From NCBI RefSeq assembly GCF_905220365.1, contig NC_061135.1, positions 1,443,501 through 1,507,500 of the forward strand: a stretch of DNA of 64,000 nt, read 5' to 3'. Of this stretch, positions 23,901-32,189 are shown piece after piece. Position 1 is the first letter of the stretch. Each line of letters starts with the position of its first letter. The stretch is from Vanessa cardui. Its lineage: Eukaryota > Arthropoda > Insecta > Lepidoptera > Nymphalidae. Below the pieces are notes generated by a model that saw nothing but the letters and a program-made list of their open reading frames with translations, ran no database searches and was not told where the DNA came from. The position numbers were made by a program, and so were the translations under genes.

Positions 23901-26900
23901 CCGACGTTTCGAGCACTTTACAGCGTTCGTGGTCACGGGTAGACCACGAATGCAGTAAAGGTTTGAATTTACTAGCGAGTTAGTCACCCGCCCCGGCTTG
24001 ACACGGGTGCATTACTGATACTAAATATACAGAATTGGTTTATTTATTATTATGACAATAGAAAATTAAAAGAATATCAGTGCTTCTTTACTATATTGTC
24101 CATGTATTATACACAAAAACCTACCCTCGAGTCATTCTATCGATTAAAAAACCGCATCAAAATCCGTTGCGTGATTTTAAAGATCGGAGCGGGTCGGGTA
24201 GTTGTTTTATCCTACTACTATTATAAAGGCGAAAGTTTGTATGTATGGTGTTTGTTACTCTTTCACGTAAAAACTACTGAATGGATTTGAATGAAACTTT
24301 ACCACAATATAGCTTATACATCAGAATAACACATAGGCTACAATTTTTGAAGTTTCTAATGTGAGGCCGTAAAAAAACACAATTTTTGCGCTTACATTGC
24401 AAACGCTGACTGAATCCTACAAGATAGATCGAAACAATGTACTACAGTATTGTACAACTTAAAAAGGTCTACAAAAAGTCCGTGATGGTATATGTTTATC
24501 TCTTAGGAATAACCCACAATAACCATTTTTTATCCTTTACTTTGTACGAGAAATAATGACTTATTTACGAAGCGATTTTAAGCGATTACTAGACTAGACG
24601 GGACGAACCTGAAGTCCACGCGAACGAAGTCGCGGGCAAAAGCTAGTACTATGATAATGATGATAATGATAACAAAAAAACATGTACATATTATAGGCGT
24701 AAAGACGCGGGCGCAGCTCGTGTGTAATCAATGACATATAAACAATCATCATCGATTAATTATTACTCATACTTTGACGAGGACTCATAATAATAAAACG
24801 GGCAAACAACTCCATCAATATTAATGTAAACAAAAAATGATTGTAAACAATTAGGTATATAGACATCTGTACTAATATTATAAATGCAAGTATTTCAGTC
24901 TGCTACGCTTGAACTAAGCTACTGGACCGAATTTTATAGGAACTAAGCTATTTCTTATATCTGAAACTTTGTTTACCCCCTAACTATCTCCTATCCTAAA
25001 CTATCCCCTACCATGAGGACGAAATCTATTAAGAAAAAAGGTGTTTAAGTATTAGGCGCCATTTTCATCGATGACTTTATTTTATTATATTATTTTATTG
25101 GTACTTAATTTTGTATCATCCTGGACATATAGGAGCTTTGACATTGGATTCTCTAGTTATTCATCTGTTTAACGAGTAAGAAGTTAACTGCCTCGCTGGT
25201 CTAATGGCTATACATATATGAGACCGCAGCATCCAACATGCTGGGTTCAGACCCCCATTTATAAGTTATCGAGTTCTCTATCGAAAGATACTCAGTAACC
25301 ACCAGCAGTCTGCAAGTTGGAAGTGTTTATACTCCCGTGCTTCGAAAAGCAAGAAAGCCCGTAGTCTCACAGCTGATCTTTCCTGTCTACGTCTATACCT
25401 GACCTCATGATGCAACGTAATGTTCTGCACAGTTGGCTGATCTTCATTGGGATTGGTCACTGTGGCCGAACTCCATCAATGCATAAACATACGATGCATT
25501 ATACATTAATGTACTTAAGGAGAAAATTCGGAACATTCCATTAAGCTACCCAAATGACTATTTAAATACAGATGAGACTCAATTTATTTATGCAAGGCGG
25601 CATGCAGGAGCTGGATGCGAGTATCCGAACAAAGACTACAGTGGCGTGCACTTGGAGAGACCTATGTCCAGCAGTGGACGGGTAAGGGCTAATGATGATG
25701 ATGATGATGACGAGACTGAATTCTTCATCTTGACAATTGGAGGTTTCACAATGTTTTCTTTAAAAATCGAATAATTCCACTATAGCAATAACAGTCTGAA
25801 CCCATAATCTCTAGTTTTGACATACGTCATCTATCCACTGGACTATATAATAACACAAAATACGAACATAATTTGTATACAGCAAGTATAATTTCAACCA
25901 GCTATCGAAGTGATTGTTTAATTAACACGTTCATGTTATTTTAAAGTATTTTACTAAATAATATCGTGACAAGCGTTTCCTGAGGCAGATCTCAATCAAA
26001 AGTACGATAAGAAAGTTAATGCAAATATCAGAACTGATACAAAAAAAGTATAATAATTAACTACTTATATATCAAATTTATATTTCAAAACTTATAATTT
26101 AAACATTAACCGTTATTGCACGCAATTTTCCGAGAACAGTGCAATAAATTATTTCATTTTGAAAAAAAAGTGGCATGTATTCAAAAGGCCTTTCACAAAG
26201 CCCTATAAAATGTGTTACAGCGCTTTCTAGTGTTAGTGGTGAGTTAGTTAGTATAAAATACTTCCATCGTTTGTTTGTCAGAGATTTAAAAAACTACCGA
26301 AATCGATTTAAATACGGTTTTTAACAATGGTGCGATTGACGTGTATCATTTACTATGGTTTTACATAGGTTTTATTTTTATTTTGACTTCATCAAGCAAA
26401 ATTATGCTGAAATTCAGGATCACGTCGCTTAAAACAATGGTAATATGGATAACGGTAAAAACGTTTTATGTAAGCCCTTTTCGACCCGAACCCAGAATGG
26501 GTAGCTGGTATAAAAAATAATAATATTAATAGCAGTGATTACATTTTGTACAAGCACAACAATATGGTAGGAAGTTTTCAAAAAACCGGTCAAAATGATG
26601 CACGACCTTCAGCCAAGAGTATTAATTACATATTGGTTTTGGTAATTTGAATCTACAAATTACGACGTAGTTTTAAATTTGCATCATGATTTATAGAAAA
26701 AACTAGCGACCCGACCCAGCTTCGCTCCAGTGCAATGCTGATACTAAACATATGAATATGTACACTACAGATGTCTTCATATGCAATTTTCACAGTTTCG
26801 TTGTCGTTTGTCGTTATATGAAACTTTCATAGTCTTTTATCGTTAAGATATACAATCTGTTATGTCCCGGCCTTTTAAATCCTACTACTATTATAAAGGC

Positions 26901-29900
26901 GAATGTTTGTATGTATGGATGTTTGTTACTCTTTCACATAAAAACTACTGAATGGATTTGAATGAAACTTTACCACAATATAGCTTATACATCAGAATAA
27001 CACATAGGCTACAATTTTTGAGGTTTCTAAGTGAGGTCGTAAAAAAACACATTTTTTGCGCTTACATTGCAAACGCTGACTGAATCCTACAAGATAGATC
27101 AAAACAATGTACTACAGTATTGTACAACTTAAAAAGGTCTACAAAAAAGTCCGTGATGGTATATGTTTATCTCTTAGGAATAACCCACAATAACCATTTT
27201 TTATCCTTTACTTTGTACGAGAAATAATGGCTTATTTACGAAGCGATTTTAAGCGATTACTAGACTAGACGGGACGAACCTGAAGTCTACGCGAACGAAG
27301 TCGCGGGTAAAAGCTAGTAGTTAATATTTTCGAATATTTAAATGAGATGTTGTAAAGGGCCATATCGATCTATTTTAAATTCATAGTACTTAATTGGATT
27401 AGGGTTAATACTTTCACTTATATTCACATTTTCTTGGTGGTAGGGCTTTGTGCAAGCCCGTCTGGGTAGATACTCATCAGTTGTAATACCGCCAATTAAC
27501 AGTACTCAGTATTGTTGTGTTCCGGTTTGAAATGTGAGTGAGCCAGTGTAACTACAGGCAAAAGGGACATAACATCTTAGTCCCCAAGGTTGGTGGCGCA
27601 TTGACGATGTAAGAAATGGTTTATATTTCTTACAGCGTCATTGTCTATGGGTGATGGTGATCGCTTACCATCAGGTGGCCCATATGCTCGTCCGCCAACC
27701 TATACCATAAAAAAAAAAACATTAGAATCCTCTAAAATTATCTGCGTTTCTCTGTTTTATTATACATTAAAACTGTCCTTAGAAACAATCTATTATTAAA
27801 ATCGCATCAAAAACCCGTCGCACAGTTTAAAGGTCCAAGCATACACGACTTTGTTTTTGAAGATGTATTTATAGACGGTCACGTCATTTTTTGAATGTAA
27901 GTCGCAGTCTAAAAATAGTTTATATTGCAGGACTCGTTTCAAAAGAGGAGATTATGATTAGGTCTGTCAAGCCGATTAGATTCACAAAATGTAATAAATA
28001 CAAATTATTTTGATTATTGGTTTCACTCTCGGGGGCACAAGAATAGAAGGACTTGGCAGGACTATTGGTTTTTCGTTTTGCTCTTGTTAAGATTCCGCTG
28101 AGCCCCTGCTGCTAGTATCATTAAAAACGTACATAGCGCTTTTTTTGCAGCGCACGAGCGTATTTGTGTTTAGTGTTTATCGTTACTGAGCAACGCATTT
28201 GCAGTACTGAACCTGCGTTTACGTTTCAGTGAATGAGACAGTAAAATAGGCAAAGGGTCTGCTTAAATAGGGCGCAGTTATACGAACTCGTGGTTAGCAT
28301 CCAGCACCGCTAAATATATGTGCTTAATTTGTGTTTATAATTCATCTCGTGCTCGGCGGTGACGGAAAAAACGCGAGGAAACCTGCATGTGGCTAATTTC
28401 ATCGATTTGCCACATGTGCATTCCACTAACCGCATTGAAACAGAGTGGTGGAATATGTTCCAAACCCTCTCTTTAATGGGAAAGGAGGCCTTAGCCCAGC
28501 TGTGGGATATTTACAGGCTTACTACAGTTACTTTTCTTGTATCTATATCGTTTTAACTTACGATACTACCCGGATCTATCCTATGAGTTATTACTAGATA
28601 ATTCTAGAAAACGAGCTGATATGAACAAAATAATATAAAATTCTTGCAAATTAAAATACTTTTATAATAAATTAGTAATCTAAGTAAATACAAAAACCTG
28701 AAATATCAGATTAAAAGATAATCAGTCGGTTTTTTTTTTCTTTTTTAATGTATTAAGAATGTCGACAAACAAGAATGATAAGATGTTTGATCCTTAATAC
28801 AATGCCACTGCAAGAAATGCTTACAAAACAATCCTATCTCAGCCAATGAGTTGCAAGGTATGGGATTTAGGGTGCTATTCTTCTTTGGGATTGGTCGAAA
28901 TTAACCAAGAGAGTATTTGAAAAATTTAATCCGCCAATGAGTGGATGTTTAAAACAACACACAACTTGAAAAAAAAAGCACTTTTTTTTTTGCTTAAAAT
29001 AAAAATGTCAAGTTATTCGAATACCCGCGACGTTTATTAATCTACACATAAAATAAAATTGGAGTGTCTGTTTGTAATATAAAAAAAGCCATATGTATGT
29101 ATGTAGGTATACACGGTACATATACCAAAACAACATTTCTGACAATTTTTATCTGTCTGTGTGTTTGTTACGGCTAATCTCTGGAACAGATGGACCGATT
29201 TTGACGGACAGATAACTGATATAATAAGGAGTAACTTAGGCTACAATATATATTTTATTGTTAAATTCAAACGCGTACAAGGTCGCGGGCACAGCTAGTG
29301 TGTAATCCATTAAACATCTTAATAGAATATTCTAATTATTTTACTCGTTTCATGCAGGCTTCCTCGTGACATTTTCCTTTATCTCTACAAATAAGATATA
29401 TTATATTTCAATGGCGGTTCGCGTCTTCTAATTCCGGCTCTAATGGGAATACTTGTGATAACGTTAATTATGATAATGAACATTATAAATGTTGAAAAAT
29501 ACATTTGAATATTTCAAAAATTATTTGCCACCACTATTTGATGCATAGTTCTAGAGACTTATTTTAAAACTAGCGTCTCGCCCCGGCTCCGCACGGGTAC
29601 TTGATATGTATCGTTATATTATGACCAAATTACATAAAATCGTTATAAATTTTAGTCTTTGTTTTGTTTGTTAGTCTTTATTCTGATATGTAACCTATAT
29701 TATTGTAAAATGTCATTCAAATCCATTCAATATTTTTTCCGTGAAAGAGTAACAAACACACATACATCCATCCTCACAAACTTTCTCATTTATAATATTA
29801 GTAGGAATTGGTAGGTTGAGTTTGTTTGGAACTAGATCAATTGAAGAATTACTATACAGTTACATTAACTATATCATAGATTCCTACTTCGTCGTAGTTT

Positions 29901-32189
29901 CATGAACAAATTAAATATAAAAATATATTTTATAGTTACAGCGAAATTGTAAAAATCTCACTGATCCATTCTTCTAAGCTTAGTTCCATAGTGGTCTGAT
30001 CGTAATTAATATTGGCTCTCAAAGATGAGAAGTATAAAAATATAATGTATGGATGATTTAATTAGAAGAAAACTATTCTAACTCTCTTGTTCCAGAATTT
30101 AAAAAAGGGTGAATTGCATTTCGCCAGAATTTTTTTTTTATTCTCTATCATAAGCGAGATATTGGCAGAATAATTTGGGCTCAATTCGTTGTAATTGTTT
30201 AAAAAAAAAAAAAAGAAATTTTGCTACTTTTTGCGAATTGTGAATTATAAAGTTAATATTTCGTTCGTCGCTAAATAGAAATACGGTAGCAATTGATCGA
30301 TTTGCCTTGACATTTTAACGTCACTCGTTAGACTTTGAAGGCATTTTCGAAAAACCATAAGTATAGAAGTGGAAAACTTGATCAACAGACCTTAACTTTA
30401 TACAACCCCGCTTGGGTTGAAGTCAAAAGGGAAAAATAAATAAAAAAATCAATACACGCCAATAAAGGCAACAGGAAAATTCCTTGGTACAGATATCAGA
30501 AAAAGAGATCCCAAAACAGTAGGAATTTTTGTATCTTCAGTATTATTTTTCATAAATATTTAAAAAAAAAAATTATTGAAATAAAGTTTTATGCATTTTT
30601 TGCTTACTTATGAATATTTCCATGTGCAATTTAAACAATCATACCTGTCTCAACATTCCATGTTTGCCAAATAGTGAAATAGTAGTACCACCGACCACCA
30701 TTACTTTTCCCGGTCCTGCACAGTCATATATAGTCATTGCAAGTATTGCATTCCGTGGCAGGTCACTGTAGTATACTGGAAGAGTCACCCATTCGTTCCA
30801 ACTGAAAAAACATTGCACTATTTAATGGAATTTTTAAATACTGGACATTCCAATAAAATTTATGATGGGTATTTGCGAATGAATATAGTATTAAATATAG
30901 TTTTTTTTTTATACAAATGTAAGAATGTCTGTAATACTTGTTTGCCAAGCATGAGGTGAATTACAAACTCCATTAAAAAAAATAATATAAAACTTTCTTT
31001 GTTATTAAATAAAAGTCTAATTCAAATGTATTTAAATATGCATCACTCACTTCCATCTATTTGTAAAAGCCTTATAAGACGTCGTAACTGGCAATGCAAG
31101 AGGCACCCCATCACACAGCACTTGACACGTCACATACAAGTCAGAACAGCCCTCTTGATATAGTCCAGAGAATTTGAGCATGGGATCTGACAACAACTTG
31201 TCATATTCAGGCTTTGCTCGTTTTCCTTCAAGAGTGCCACTGAAATTAATAATAACTTTTGTTATGTAAACAAATACATAATACTATACTATACATAATA
31301 CATAAATAGTTTAAGGTAATTGCTAGAAAAAAAACCTTAAATTAAGTAGCATTTCTATTCTATTCCAACCATAACAGAAAAAAAGTCAAATAAACAACAT
31401 TTGGCAGGAAATTGAAACTATATCATTGTCACAATGTTGAAACTGTTATAGGAATTTTTAAAGTATAATTAAAGTGGATAAAGGTAGATGAGAATAATGT
31501 TGTATTATAAATAAAGATTTATAAACTCTTAGTAGTGCACAATTCAGCTGAATTAGTAGTTATTTATTAGCAAATTGTATGAAATATGTAAATCTAAGAC
31601 ATTATCATCTTTACTCCATAGGAATTGGTTTTAAATATCTCTCTCCTGGAAAAAGGCTTCCTCTTCTTTTAGACAAGGTTTGGAGATTATTTCACCAGAC
31701 TGCACCAATGCATCTTGCATCCAAGTGAATAAACATATGTAAGGGATTAAGCAAAAACTAAATATACAAAGTGACAATCGTTTGAAATTACTACATTAGT
31801 AATACTTTGTGTGCATGTATTTTTCTTAGATAATAATGTTGAGGGCTTTAACACTATACCAGATTATAATTATTAAGTATGTTTTTATAATGTTATACAA
31901 GTATTATAGTTAAGATTGCTTTTTAGAGTGTAAATAATTAGGATGCAGGCTATGAAAAAAGTAAGATTAGATATATAAAAATGTAATTTTTATCTTAAAT
32001 ATAATTTAAGTTAAGGATCATTAGATTTTGAGCAACTGTGGTTCAAACAAGTATCAAGATATTTTAGTAGAAAGTCATTGTGTCTTTTTGAACAACATTC
32101 GTTTTATTAGGTACTTACATTTTTATCTCTACTTTGTGATCTAACGACGAACTATACACATAATAGAACTTATCGTCAATTTCATTCAT
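647..32189 (-). CDS. Vps34: VPS34, class III phosphatidylinositol 3-kinase catalytic subunit (16 exons, 3' end off window)
   Basis: Phosphorylates phosphatidylinositol to PI3P on endosomes and autophagosome precursors, in complex with the VPS15 and Beclin-1 families. Coding exons on the minus strand, in order: 32119-32189, 31051-31239, 30645-30801, 18825-18962, 17661-17783, 16470-16565, 11424-11599, 11227-11294, 10750-10855, 10208-10314, 9911-10018, 9242-9350, 8834-9021, 3362-3582, 1580-1752, 647-1099. All junctions are GT..AG with compatible phases and sum to 2483 bases. The product has an N-terminal C2 region (about residues 20-230), a helical accessory domain (about 260-545) and a lipid-kinase domain from about 620, with the catalytic GDRHLDN loop and the metal-binding HIDFG motif in the last exon seen. 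Similarity to animal VPS34 recalled from memory runs throughout. The C-terminal roughly 75 residues, including the tail helix needed for activity, are left of position 1. Introns 3 and 6 are long and full of repeats; intron 13 holds a giant minisatellite. Confidence 0.96.
1112..1421 (-). mobile_element. SINE, Metulj-like tRNA-headed family (full length)
   Basis: Minus-strand copy: tail of (GAT/GTT) repeats at 1112-1130, body, and tRNA-like head with B box GGTTCAAACCC and A-box region GATGGCCCAGTGG at the right. Its tail begins about 10 bases upstream of the exon 16 acceptor. Confidence 0.85.
1452..1530 (+). mobile_element. SINE 3' fragment (same family, opposite strand)
   Basis: Contains CTCTCCTTAATGGAAGAGGA through the tail GGCTGTTACTTTAC, facing the full minus copy next to it. 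Confidence 0.7.
1580..1752 (-). CDS. Vps34: VPS34 exon 15 (kinase N-lobe)
   Basis: Reads GIVAKKASLFKSALMPCKLT, then YEAIFKHGDDLRQDQLILQM, ending DKLLR. This is the phosphate-binding FKSALMP loop and the ATP-site lysine of IFKHGDDLRQDQL. Acceptor TTCGCAG, donor AAG|GTAGGT. Confidence 0.96.
1789..1938. mobile_element. Short interspersed element with 12-base target duplication
   Basis: Flanked by AAAATGAAAGTG at 1777-1788 and 1939-1950. Contains the block CCCGACGTTTCGAGCACTTT, which recurs at 23858-23964. Class unknown; the target duplication length suggests retroposition. Confidence 0.7.
2025..2394. mobile_element. MITE with 23-base terminal inverted repeats
   Basis: Begins GGGGTTGTCCATTAATCACG and ends with the exact reverse complement. 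G-rich subterminal runs on both sides (GGGGGGGAGGGG). 370 bases, no coding sequence. Each end holds a CACGTG palindrome. The flanks share a GATAACGTAGTT direct repeat (2001, 2424). Confidence 0.82.
2488..2605. repeat. Dispersed repeat fragment, probably a retrotransposon 3' end
   Basis: Contains CGTACAATTTTGGCGACCTT and GATCTCTTCCAGGCAACC, which I recall as a common lepidopteran repeat tail. No second copy in the window to confirm it. Confidence 0.4.
2761..3057 (+). mobile_element. SINE, Metulj-like
   Basis: Head GATGGCCCAGTGGTTAGAAC with B box GGGTTCAAACCC, body, and 3' end TTTACAGGCTGTTAC. About 290 bases. Confidence 0.85.
3111..3353 (+). mobile_element. SINE, second tRNA-headed family
   Basis: tRNA-like head (GACCTCCATGGTCGAGTGGT, then GGGTTCGATTTCC B box), a conserved body with TTGTCTTGGGTCTGGGTGTT, and an (ATT)n tail. 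Five related copies or partial copies lie elsewhere in the window. Confidence 0.82.
3362..3582 (-). CDS. Vps34: VPS34 exon 14
   Basis: Reads NAEHQRTRTFLARQQVFIDR, LVRLVKTVARESGNRNRKAE, ending PFPLDPNVNIK, matching the family's QQxFVDRLVxLxKxVxRESGNRxxKxERLQ block. Acceptor TGTCAG completes the Gly codon begun by exon 13's terminal G; donor AAA|GTAAGT, phase 0. Confidence 0.95.
3617..3888 (+). repeat. Dispersed ~270-base repeat (GGTTGGCGGACGAGC family)
   Basis: From AGGTTGGCGGACGAGCATAT to GCACAAAGCCCTACCACCAA. The family recurs at 20308, 27436, 40035, 52007 and 61216. Lepidopteran repeat of unclear class; no coding potential. Confidence 0.8.
3933..8872 (-). repeat. Exon-derived GC-rich minisatellite carrying 5' splice sites
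   Basis: About 120 tandem units. The 43-base form equals the last 38 bases of VPS34 exon 13 plus GTACG of the intron. A 40-base form lacks three bases, another 43-base form has CGG in place of ATG, and a 38-base form has lost two further bases. Every unit has CCACAG|GTACG on the minus strand. In 5700-8000 units follow a 43+40+40 order (123-base higher-order repeat). Blocks containing 38-base units recur near 6780, 7080, 8195, 8560 and 8810. The large 'ORFs' on both strands here come from the repeat. Confidence 0.97.
8834..9021 (-). CDS. Vps34: VPS34 exon 13 (source of the minisatellite)
   Basis: Reads SEEPSLAGFLVRRARSNSVV, ANYLYWYLLIECEDEAAGRG, then MYLAVMRTLSHRLATG. NYLYWYxxxECED and MYLxVMRxxSxxL are conserved VPS34 blocks. 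The nearest donor is CACAG|GTACGC at 8833. The last 38 exon bases plus the first five intron bases are repeated about 120 times immediately downstream, so many identical donor sites compete. Confidence 0.93.
9122..9205 (-). repeat. Degenerate fragment of the GGTTGGCGGACGAGC family
   Basis: CTTAGTTCCTGAGATTGGTGG and GGTGACCACTTACCATCGG match the family in reverse, with the middle lost. Confidence 0.5.
9242..9350 (-). CDS. Vps34: VPS34 exon 12 (acidic/Ala-rich linker)
   Basis: Reads MLTASEMTSSSTSRHSADAA, then an Asp/Ala-rich stretch ending NDEYG. It is in phase with both neighbours (1 in, 2 out). GC-rich, low-complexity linker with little family conservation; acceptor TTGCAG, donor GG|GTACGA. 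Confidence 0.8.
9452..9744 (+). mobile_element. SINE, Metulj-like
   Basis: Full copy in VPS34 intron 11, head GAGATGGCCCAGTGGTTAGG to tail GGCTGTTGTTGTTG. Confidence 0.84.
9911..10018 (-). CDS. Vps34: VPS34 exon 11 (variable linker)
   Basis: Reads EYAKICGKEVPVYSDSDGKL, then a Ser/Gln-rich stretch ending SLLSTS. It corresponds to the poorly conserved loop after the helical repeats, so identity rests on phase and position. Acceptor TTTAG, donor A|GTAAGT. Confidence 0.85.
10077..10180. repeat. (GT)n microsatellite in VPS34 intron 10
   Basis: Imperfect GTGTGTGCGTGTGTG run of about 100 bases beginning 28 bases from the exon 10 donor. Alternating purine-pyrimidine. Confidence 0.85.
10208..10314 (-). 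CDS. Vps34: VPS34 exon 10 (helical domain)
   Basis: Codes YAISRLKQAPDEDLLLYLLQ, then LVQALKYEDYKEIHEG, a highly conserved PI3K accessory-domain block. Donor GTACGT lies 27 bases from a (GT)n tract in the next intron. Confidence 0.95.
10315..10749. other. VPS34 intron 9, AT-rich
   Basis: AT-rich intron with no gene, repeat family or element recognised. Confidence 0.6.
10750..10855 (-). CDS. Vps34: VPS34 exon 9 (helical domain)
   Basis: Codes EVRQALSMMKQWAPMDVEDA, then LELLTPKFTHPAVRK. The KWxPMDVEDxLELL pattern is diagnostic. Acceptor TTGCAG, donor AA|GTAAGT. Confidence 0.94.
10975..11100 (+). repeat. Degenerate GGTTGGCGGACGAGC-family fragment
   Basis: ACAACAATACTGC, GCGGTAGAATATCTAATGAG and the following lines resemble the 3' half of the family, strongly diverged. 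Confidence 0.4.
11227..11294 (-). CDS. Vps34: VPS34 exon 8 (helical domain)
   Basis: 68-base exon coding FYLSSHRRALTKFLACVNWN, matching the family's ALTKFLxCVNW block. Acceptor TCGCAG, donor CAG|GTAATT; phase 2 in, phase 1 out. Confidence 0.93.
11424..11599 (-). CDS. Vps34: VPS34 exon 7 (helical domain start)
   Basis: Reads ENLVESKQHRLARSLR, then KPSAAERDQL and DDQDLLWKYR, the start of the PIK accessory helical domain. GC-rich codon use contrasts with AT-rich introns. The donor CCG|GTACTG is atypical; it was chosen because the next exon completes FYLSSHRRALTKFL in frame. Confidence 0.92.
11600..14264. other. Intron 6 of VPS34, 3' part, AT-rich
   Basis: No exon, clear transposon or RNA gene recognised. 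A short inverted similarity (GTACGACACAACTTAGATGT at 11641 and its complement near 11937) suggests an eroded inverted-repeat element between them. Confidence 0.5.
14265..14712. mobile_element. MITE with AATAGGCTATTTGAC ends, copy 1
   Basis: Terminal inverted repeats AATAGGCTATTTGAC / GTCAAATAGCCTATT. 448 bases, no transposase. Internal conserved motifs shared with 60249-60703: CACGTG at 14421, a CCAAT box complement, TGACGTCA at 14525. Superfamily not determined because no clear target duplication is visible. Confidence 0.85.
14745..14995 (+). repeat. Degenerate repeat related to 29046-29299
   Basis: Shares AGAGTGTCTGTTTGTAATAT and GGACCGATTTTGACG with the later copy. Ends near GCGGTAGGAGGCGAAGCG. 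Probably an eroded Helitron or LINE-derived fragment. Confidence 0.45.
15842..15960 (-). mobile_element. SINE fragment, Metulj-like head
   Basis: 5' truncated relative to the body: only ATTATAAATACAAATTAAGC through the tRNA-like head ending GGGCCATCTC remains. Confidence 0.7.
16252..16340. repeat. Possible mariner-type end
   Basis: TATACAGGGTCTGATTAAAA resembles the ends of TA-inserting elements (compare 59883). No partner end found. Confidence 0.3.
16470..16565 (-). CDS. Vps34: VPS34 exon 6
   Basis: 32 codons, HAVVYYEQDGDEMYQFRAQA and onward to ILQ, matching the family's VVYYEKDGDE block. Acceptor CCACAG, donor GTATGT, phase 0 on both sides. Confidence 0.92.
16870..17033 (+). repeat. Degenerate GGTTGGCGGACGAGC-family copy
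   Basis: GCGGTCACCACTATCCATAG, TTCAAAACGGAATACAACAA and TTTAGCGGTTAAGTTGATGA follow the order of the family consensus. Confidence 0.55.
17039..17272 (-). mobile_element. SINE, Metulj-like, diverged and internally shortened
   Basis: CAGCCTGTAAATTTCC tail side to CCACTGGACCATCTCG head. The B-box region is largely deleted. Confidence 0.72.
17661..17783 (-). CDS. Vps34: VPS34 exon 5
   Basis: 41 codons reading VDWLDRLTFREIEMINEKEK, then NSNYMYLMIEFPTVQIDG. VDWLDRLTFREIE is a VPS34 signature. Acceptor TTTCAG, donor GTAAGT, phase 0. Confidence 0.95.
17916..18080 (-). repeat. Non-LTR retrotransposon 3' end fragment
   Basis: AGTAGGCTTTTACAAGCACT, a (TA)n run and GAAGCTACCACCGGTTCGGA match the 3' end of the element at 41658-42335. 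Confidence 0.65.
18825..18962 (-). CDS. Vps34: VPS34 exon 4
   Basis: 46 codons, phase 0 on both sides: GMFDLRVWPGVEG at the start, then EQMQRLAKLAKKHRNGHIPK, matching the family's DLKVWP and RLAKLxKxHRxGH blocks. The acceptor (GTTTTTAAAAAG) has a weak pyrimidine tract, so the exact 5' boundary rests on the phase match. Confidence 0.93.
19638..19945 (-). mobile_element. SINE, Metulj-like, with 17-base target duplication
   Basis: Flanked by TTATAAAAGATTGTAAA at 19621-19637 and 19946-19962. Complete body and tRNA-like head. Confidence 0.88.
20308..20580 (-). repeat. GGTTGGCGGACGAGC-family copy, minus
   Basis: Reverse of the copy at 3617: TTGTGCAAGTCCGTCTGGGT to GGTGACCACTTACCATC. One internal insertion of about 30 bases. 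Confidence 0.75.
20671..20896 (+). mobile_element. SINE, second tRNA-headed family
   Basis: Head GACCTACGTGGTCGAGTAGT, B box GGGTTCGATTCCC, body TTGTCTTGGGTCTGGGTG, AT-rich tail. Confidence 0.8.
21336..21495. repeat. Two SINE 3' fragments in inverted order
   Basis: A minus fragment (ACAGCCTGTAAATTTTCCCA) abuts a plus fragment ending GGCTGTTGTTGTTG; the head portions are missing. Confidence 0.65.
22147..22225 (-). repeat. SINE body fragment, Metulj-like
   Basis: CAGACACATGCAGGATTCCTC through AAGATGAATAACAAGCAC, an isolated mid-body piece. Confidence 0.55.
22258..22405 (-). repeat. Non-LTR 3' end fragment
   Basis: TTTATTCAAGTAAACTTCAC and CCACCGTTTCGGAAAGCAGC. Its reverse complement lies at 59372-59472. 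Confidence 0.6.
23858..23964. repeat. Second copy of the CCCGACGTTTCGAGC repeat
   Basis: About 100 bases closely matching 1791-1890, including the CACTTTACAGCGTTCGTGGT segment. No target duplication found. Confidence 0.65.
24210..24646 (+). mobile_element. Non-autonomous Helitron, copy 1
   Basis: Begins TCCTACTACTATTATAAAGG after A and ends AAAAGCTAG before T. A hairpin CGCGA-acgaag-TCGCG sits just upstream of the CTAG terminus, the Helitron signature. 437 bases, nearly identical to 26880-27317. No coding sequence. Confidence 0.88.
25188..25510 (+). repeat. tRNA-like-headed repeat
   Basis: GCCTCGCTGGTCTAATGGCT and GGGTTCAGACCCCC resemble A and B boxes of a tRNA-derived SINE. A reversed head-like piece is at 23640-23735. 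Confidence 0.5.
25590..25712 (+). repeat. Non-LTR retrotransposon 3' fragment with (ATG)n tail
   Basis: Contains GTGGCGTGCACTTGGAGAGA and CCAGCAGTGGACGGG followed by (GAT)n, the usual end of an RTE-like reverse transcriptase gene in moths (recalled). Confidence 0.5.
26880..27317 (+). mobile_element. Non-autonomous Helitron, copy 2
   Basis: Same ends and hairpin as the copy at 24210, differing in only a few positions, in the same orientation and in the same VPS34 intron. No target duplication, as expected for Helitrons. Confidence 0.88.
27436..27707 (-). repeat. GGTTGGCGGACGAGC-family copy, minus
   Basis: GGTAGGGCTTTGTGCAAGCC to CATATGCTCGTCCGCCAACC, nearly full length. Confidence 0.8.
28292..28525 (+). 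mobile_element. SINE, Metulj-like, head partly deleted
   Basis: GTGGTTAGCATCCAGCACCG joins the A-box region directly to the body; ends ATATTTACAGGC. Confidence 0.7.
29046..29299 (+). repeat. Helitron-like degenerate element
   Basis: Ends AAGGTCGCGGGCACAGCTAG followed by T. Interior GATGGACCGATTTTGACGG. The 5' end is unclear. Confidence 0.5.
29570..29806 (-). mobile_element. Short non-autonomous Helitron, minus
   Basis: Reads on the minus strand from TCCTACTAATATTATAAATG to GGGGCGAGACGCTAG. 237 bases. Confidence 0.65.
30645..30801 (-). CDS. Vps34: VPS34 exon 3 (C2 domain)
   Basis: Encodes NWNEWVTLPVYYSDLPRNA, then MTIYDCAGPGK and VGGTTISLFGKHGMLRQ, core strands of the C2 domain. Acceptor preceded by a T run; donor CAG|GTATGA. 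Ends in phase 0. The following intron is 11.7 kb and holds most of the gene's transposons. Confidence 0.95.
31051..31239 (-). CDS. Vps34: VPS34 exon 2 (C2 domain)
   Basis: Acceptor TTTCAG, then codons for IGTLEGKR, followed by DPMLKFSGLYQEGCSDLYVT and ALPVTTSYKAF, the conserved start of the VPS34 C2 domain. Donor GTGAGT. 189 bases, phase 2 to phase 2. Confidence 0.95.
31610..31750 (-). repeat. Very old SINE remnant, Metulj-like
   Basis: GGCTTCCTCTTC, AAGGTTTGGAGATTATTTCA and CACCAATGCATC follow the family body in order but with many changes. Confidence 0.45.
32119..32189 (-). CDS. Vps34: VPS34 exon 1 (start codon)
   Basis: Starts with ATG at 32189 and reads MNEIDDKFYYVYSSSLDHKV, the family's N-terminal pattern (a KFxYxYS motif close to the start). 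No better upstream in-frame ATG was seen. It ends in phase 2 at a consensus donor AT|GTAAGT. The promoter must lie in 32190-33100, shared in a divergent arrangement with DPM3. Confidence 0.93.
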
